Both the position numbers and the translations under genes were made by a program. Positions 59,691-64,000 of a stretch of DNA of 64,000 bases are shown in pieces. Source of the stretch: Phialocephala subalpina (Eukaryota; Ascomycota; Leotiomycetes; Helotiales; Mollisiaceae). How positions within the stretch are numbered: position 1 is the stretch's first letter; the number at the start of each line of letters is the position of its first letter. The DNA lies in NCBI GenBank assembly GCA_900073065.1, contig FJOG01000003.1:2888007-2952006 (forward strand), read 5' to 3'. The notes under the pieces were generated by a model. That model was not told the origin of the DNA. It saw only the letters and a list, made by a program, of their open reading frames with translations, and did not search any database.

Positions 59691-61399
59691 ATGGCTACGT
59701 CTTCAGATGCAGTCGAGGATGGATTCGCTCTTGGGAAGCAAGAACTCGGAGCAGTCTCTCCTCACTTGCAGGTGGACGGATCCCTGACATCTCAGAGGAG
59801 TCGACTTCCTGTAAGATTCTTTCGCAGCACCCTGTTCCAAATCCTCGTTGTCGGTATTTGTGCTTTTTGTGCACCTGGAATTTGGAGTGCCATGAACGGA
59901 CTGGGTGTGGGCGGCTCTCAATCGCCCGACCTCGTCAACGCAGCAAATGCCTTGCTGTATGCGTTCATGACAATCACTTGCTTTGCAGGGCCATGGTTGA
60001 CGAACATCATTGGTTTCCGCTGGACCCTGGCTATTGGTTCACTTGGATATCCACTTTATGCAGCTGGGCTATATGTGAACAATCGCCAAGGTACCACTTG
60101 GTTTGTTTACTTCGGCGCTGTGGCATGTGGTCTCAGTGCTGGGTTCTTCTGGAGTGTGGAAGGCGCTATTGCTACTGGTTATCCCGAGCAACACAAACGA
60201 GGCCGTTACGTTGCTACTTGGTTCACCTTCCGAAACTTCGGGAACATTGTTGGAGGGGCAGTCTCGCTCGGCATCAACCATAAAGTCAATCACCGTGGCA
60301 AAGTCGGATATCAAACATATCTCGGATTCATTGCTATTCAATGTCTCGGCTTATTCCTCGGTCTGCTTCTCTCCAATCCGGACAAAGTTCAGCGCGATGA
60401 TGGCACTCGCATTGATGCTCCGAGGGGTATTGCTTGGCGAACCGAAGCTAGAGAGATGTGGCGACTTGTCAGAAGCAAGTCGATCGTCTTGTTGATCCCA
60501 CTGTTTTGGTACTTTGGCTGGATCCAGGCATATCCGGGAACGTATTTGGCAACATACTTTACTGTTCGCTCGCGCGCATTAGCTAGCTTCCTGTCTGCCG
60601 TCGTCGGAACCTTCGCCACTTGGCTTGCCGGATCACTTGTTGATCTACCAGTACGTGAGAATGTGCCCTTTATTTGAAGAGATATAGAGAGCCGAGCTCT
60701 TCGCGAGTATTGTGGACTCGGCTCCTCCCGGCTCCTCAGCTCCTCGACTCCCAAAGTATACTTCAAACCGCATACTGATTTATCTATAGTGGACAAAGAA
60801 GCGACAAACTCGAGCCATAGCCACATATATCTTCATCGCAGCGCTCAATAGCGTAACGTGGATATGGGCAGTCATAATTCAAAATGAATATCGTCATACC
60901 AAACCTGTTCTGGATTGGAGTGGCCAGAAAGCATTCGGTCGTGGATTTGGTGTTTACATGTTTGAGCGCATCAGCCTCGGAATGGTAGAGAACTACATTT
61001 ATTGGTGCATTGGAAACCTTTCGGACTCTCCGGGAGACCAGATTCGCTACAGCTCTCTACTTCGAGGTATCGAGACTGCCGGTGTTGCGGTCGGATTCGG
61101 CGTTCAAGGTATGACTTCCCTAATTTCACTTTTGACGAGTTCTACTCTCTGCATCCATAGAAGCAGCCATCCGACTCCTGGAAATATTCCAATATATCTT
61201 AAAGAAGCATGCTGACTCGAAAATGTTCGCAGCTGTGCCCACCGTGCTGATAGCAACGGCGAGTATCAATTTCGGCTTCTGGCTCTTTGCTCTACCTTTC
61301 AGCTACTATGCCACTCTTCAGGTAGTCAAGAAGTTCGACGAGCTAGATCGAAAGCGAGAAGAAACAACAGAGGAGCTCAGGGAAGACTCAGGAGCATGA
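59691..61399 (+). CDS. UNC-93-like MFS transporter
   Basis: Exons 59691-60650, 60790-61108, 61233-61399; 481 residues, GT-AG introns. The UNC-93/DUF895 pattern is clear: FQILVVGICAFCAPGIWSAM in helix 1, NAANALLYAFMTITCFAGP, and GAVACGLSAGFFWSVEGAIA followed by YPEQHKRGRYVATWFTFRN. There are about 11-12 TM helices and a charged C-terminal tail. Fungal members are plasma- or vacuolar-membrane transporters of uncertain substrate. Divergent from the HxE dioxygenase gene with a Zn2Cys6-type palindrome between them, so co-regulation is likely. The first exon boundary (LVDLP-WTKKRQTRA) and the second (GFGVQ-AVPTVLIATA) keep frame and family sequence. Nothing is missing. Confidence 0.9.
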
Positions 61400-61665
61400 T
61401 GAATTAGCGCGAGTCGCTAAACTCTGGGGAAAGGAGCCGCTTAAGGTGAGGAGAAAGCAACATCGCCCAGAGATATGTCCAAGCCAGCATAGAATTCCTG
61501 AAACAAACTCAGCATCAGAGGTGATAGACCGGCATTTATCCGTTAATTCAAACTTAATCTATGACCTTTTGAGATTTCTCAGTTCCTAGATTTTGACATT
61601 ATTCATGAATCTTTCTCAATTTTCTTAATTGTTGACAAACGGGGTCTTCCCGTCTCAGGCTTCCC

Positions 61666-62805
61666 TCAATCAGCGCAAACGCATCCATTTAGATCATCCA
61701 CACAACCGCACCAATCAAAAATTGCCTCAGGAAACTCTTCCGAGGGACCATCAAGTATCCGACCATCATCTCCCTTGAACCACTTGTCGAAGAATGCTGT
61801 CAGAAATGCGTTCTCGATCTCATACATCCTGCCACCTCTCAGAAAACCCGCATTCGCTGGGTCTCCATCTGGCCTCAAAACATTCTCGAGGTAGAGGGTA
61901 TCGCTATAGTGATGATGCTCTGTGTTGTTCATCCTGATATCTCTCTTCCAACCTCGTAAAGCGTCATAGAAGATTGCCCAGCTTTTGTCGTATTCTCTCA
62001 CATGCCCCGCACTAGCTAGCAAGAGGAACGGCTCATCGAGGCCTTCTGTCATGACTGGTCCAGCCATGCTGCCATCCATATTCACACCCACGATAAAGCG
62101 AGTATCATTGAACATCAAAGCAGCAGCCGTGCAGCCTCCGAGCGAGTGACCCAAAGCCCCAACTTTCTCTAGCTGCAACGCCCCTTTTTGGCCCGGGATT
62201 CTCGTCTTCTCGTGTGATACCTCAAGGTCATCAAGGATGAAAAGGATATCAGAGACCCGACGCTCGGTGAGCCCTGCCAAATCTGCATCGGTATCATTCT
62301 CGACATATGTTGCGTTCCTGCCGTCGAAGTACTCGATGAAGTCTGAGTCAAAAGGATGATCCATCGTCACCACTATGTAACCGCTACTCGCCAGATCTTG
62401 TGCTGCTCCACTGTAATAAACCCTCGAATTTCCGTATCCTGGGCTGAAAAATAACACTGGAACATCCTCATGCTCAGGGGAGATTGGAGCGGAGTCGTAC
62501 GCGAGCATTTCCATAGCTGCAGAAGAGCTGGGCGTGAATGCAATCCATTCATCGGTGTAGGCATCGGTTTGGGGCCCGAAGTCGGGAGCTAGAGGGTAGT
62601 ATTTCCAGGAAGATGGTGAGGCGGGGTAGAAGATTGAAACCATCAGATCCCGCGTGGGATAGATGGAAGTGTTGTTCAGTTCGTACGAGACGATGCCGAT
62701 TTCAAGAGGACCGGTGAGTGAAGGTGGGATGAAGATCGATTGGCTAACAGATATACATCCTTGAAGAGCGAGACAGACATGCTGAACCTTGAGCTTGAAC
62801 AACAT
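61666..62805 (-). CDS. Secreted PAF-acetylhydrolase-like alpha/beta hydrolase
   Basis: Uninterrupted 379-residue protein with an N-terminal signal sequence (KVQHVCLALQGCISVSQS). The alpha/beta-hydrolase fold shows PVLFFSPGYGNSRVYYSG, an oxyanion-type loop, then the nucleophile elbow ALGHSLGGCTAA (S221). The probable acid is D244 in GVNMDGSM and the His lies in TEHHHYSD (about 298-299). This is the plasma PAF-acetylhydrolase type (PF03403); fungal members are secreted esterases or lipases acting on short-chain lipid or ester substrates. Four C-terminal cysteines (DWCGC, NGCVC) probably form disulfides, and several NxT sites are present. It ends the dioxygenase/transporter cluster and faces the UNC-93-like gene tail to tail (266 bp). 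Membership in the cluster is positional only. Confidence 0.85.
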   Translation of the reverse strand: MLFKLKVQHVCLALQGCISVSQSIFIPPSLTGPLEIGIVSYELNNTSIYPTRDLMVSIFYPASPSSWKYYPLAPDFGPQTDAYTDEWIAFTPSSSAAMEMLAYDSAPISPEHEDVPVLFFSPGYGNSRVYYSGAAQDLASSGYIVVTMDHPFDSDFIEYFDGRNATYVENDTDADLAGLTERRVSDILFILDDLEVSHEKTRIPGQKGALQLEKVGALGHSLGGCTAAALMFNDTRFIVGVNMDGSMAGPVMTEGLDEPFLLLASAGHVREYDKSWAIFYDALRGWKRDIRMNNTEHHHYSDTLYLENVLRPDGDPANAGFLRGGRMYEIENAFLTAFFDKWFKGDDGRILDGPSEEFPEAIFDWCGCVDDLNGCVCAD

Positions 62806-63829
62806 AATTCTCTAACTCTTTCCTCACCCGAAGTTGGAGGGCCGGCGCAAAGGATTTGACCTGACAAAATTATGAAGGAAGAATGTTCGCAATTATACAC
62901 ACATCGATTTTAGATTTTACTTTGCCACTTCTATGCTTCTTAGTGTCGTATCTCCGTTTGACGACCTTCCGCATGCAGCAATGAGCCGAAAGGAAGATAA
63001 GTACCGTAATACAGTACAAGGGCCCGTGGAATGGTCAGGTGGCTCTGGGACTTTGCTTAATGTGTGTCTTGCACCAACACGATACGTCAAGAAATCAAGA
63101 AATAGTTCAAATAAACCTTTCCACCTAGAACCTGGATATGTGTATATATATTTTCCGGCAAGGTGGTCTGGCATACTTTCCACCCGTGACGCAACATCTC
63201 GGCTAAAATCCTCGCCCCCCGAGGGTCTCGCTTGAGAAATGGTTGCCTTGCAGCCCTGCCAACCTCCATATCGTATTTCATCTCAACCCAGAGTACTGGT
63301 CTTGGCATCCTGCTGCACCACTTGGCAGCATCGCGAACATCTCAAAAAGCAGAAGAATCCACATCTATCATGATAAATCAGCATTCTCGCTCGGTGCCTC
63401 GCCGACATGGCTCGCAGCCGGTACTCGCTGTTTTACCTGATAGTCCGTCTGTCTATGCGTGGACTCGGACTCGGAGCCAGTATCGCTCTCTTGACTTTCC
63501 TTTGTATCCTGAGCTCGAGATGGCACAAGAGCTTCATCTCCTCATACATTGCTGTAGGATTCCTCTCATCACTCTGGAGGAGCCGAGCTGTGCACCCAAT
63601 CAGGTGCATTCTCCCGGATCCAGCATCGTATATCACGTAGAATGGCAGCCTACTTGCTAACCGAGATCCACTCTCCGTGCACACCCACAGCGAATGCACA
63701 CCCCAAAAAAATGTCGCCACCTAACTTCTAAAAATGACCATTTAACAACCACACAAGCTAGAACGTAGAAAAATGTATTTCTGTTGTCGCAACACTTAGG
63801 AGATTCATTTGGATCAATCTAAAATCTAT
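62806..63829. other. Intergenic, one doubtful small frame
   Basis: Promoter of the esterase gene and a region with a small membrane-like open frame (63407-63640, listed separately). No other element recognised. Confidence 0.35.
63407..63640 (+). CDS. Possible small membrane protein fragment
   Basis: An ATG-initiated 77-residue frame with two hydrophobic stretches (YLIVRLSMRGLGLGASIALL, FISSYIAVGFLSSLW) separated by SSRWHK. It resembles the first exon of a small fungal membrane protein. The frame ends at TAG, after which the same frame stays open for about 30 codons (NGSLLANRDPL...), so TGG-to-TAG truncation is possible. It overlaps unsupported frames on both strands. No family is recognised and coding status is uncertain. 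Confidence 0.25.
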   Translation: MARSRYSLFYLIVRLSMRGLGLGASIALLTFLCILSSRWHKSFISSYIAVGFLSSLWRSRAVHPIRCILPDPASYIT

Positions 63830-64000
63830 CTACTTGCGTCGTTCGGGAAAAATAACCTTCCGGCCTCTCCTAGTCACATACTCCACTACTTCTTCTTCCG
63901 CACCCACGTGTGCAACCTCAACATCCTCATGAGACCCTAAACTCTTAAGATAAGAGCCTCTAAGCTTCAAGATCACTACTTTAGAAGGTTTAGCCTTCTT
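63830..64000 (-). CDS. C-terminal end of an uncharacterised gene (runs off window)
   Basis: The minus-strand frame entering from the window edge encodes 56 residues and stops at 63830. It is Lys/Arg-rich, with KPSKVVILKLRG, an acidic VGAEEEVVEYV stretch and the ending GRKVIFPERRK. Such a basic tail occurs in many fungal nuclear proteins, but nothing identifies the family. The 5' part lies outside the window. Confidence 0.4.
   Translation of the reverse strand, partial: KKAKPSKVVILKLRGSYLKSLGSHEDVEVAHVGAEEEVVEYVTRRGRKVIFPERRK

Noticed and set aside
49933..62805. Classical secondary-metabolite gene cluster
   Set aside because: No PKS, NRPS, terpene synthase, DMATS or RiPP backbone gene; the content fits catabolism better.

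Overview
The window looks like nuclear DNA of a filamentous ascomycete (Pezizomycotina), probably a plant-associated or saprotrophic Leotiomycete-like fungus. The main evidence is the gene structure: many short introns of 46-90 bp with GTRNGT-type donors and CTAAC/CTGAC-like branch sites. The protein content agrees: a C2-type phosphatidylserine decarboxylase, a DUF6536 membrane protein, a Zn2Cys6 regulator, GH16 and GH27-CBM1 secreted hydrolases, and WSC and small cysteine-rich secreted proteins. The class-level placement is inference. There are no bacterial operons, CRISPR arrays or recognisable complete transposons.

Layout. 1-7.9 kb: no convincing gene. 7.9-11.4 kb: a P-loop kinase-like gene with one in-frame stop and a degenerate multi-pass membrane protein gene. 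13-17 kb: a secreted GH16 glucanase and a small single-pass membrane protein, with a degenerate tandem repeat between them. 18.4-31 kb: housekeeping block with PSD2-type phosphatidylserine decarboxylase, a HAD phosphatase, coatomer epsilon (with a GC-AG intron), a hypothetical protein and a WW-domain protein kinase carrying an apparent frameshift. 31.5-41.8 kb: alpha-galactosidase with CBM1, a WSC protein with a premature stop, a perfect 2 x 250 bp tandem duplication, a small secreted PLA2-like cysteine-rich protein, a multiply broken membrane-protein pseudogene and an intact DUF6536 membrane protein. 42-45.5 kb: a tandem array of exon-intron-like modules and a MARVEL-like membrane protein. 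45.5-49.9 kb: gene-poor.

49.9-62.8 kb is the most coherent block: a Zn2Cys6 transcription factor, then two divergently transcribed pairs, each an Fe(II)/2-oxoglutarate (TauD/TfdA) dioxygenase and an MFS-type transporter, then a secreted PAF-acetylhydrolase-like esterase. The second divergent promoter holds a perfect TTCGG-N10-CCGAA palindrome, the geometry expected for a Zn2Cys6 dimer. I infer an uptake-and-oxidation (catabolic) cluster; the substrate is unknown, and sulfonates are only one possibility given the TauD kinship.

Exon coordinates were worked out by hand. For every intact multi-exon model the summed exon length is a multiple of three and the junctions restore family motifs. Several other genes carry single-base lesions, mostly CAR-to-TAR or TGG-to-TAG stops plus homopolymer frameshifts. 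Whether these are real pseudogenes (RIP-like or otherwise) or partly assembly errors cannot be settled from sequence alone.
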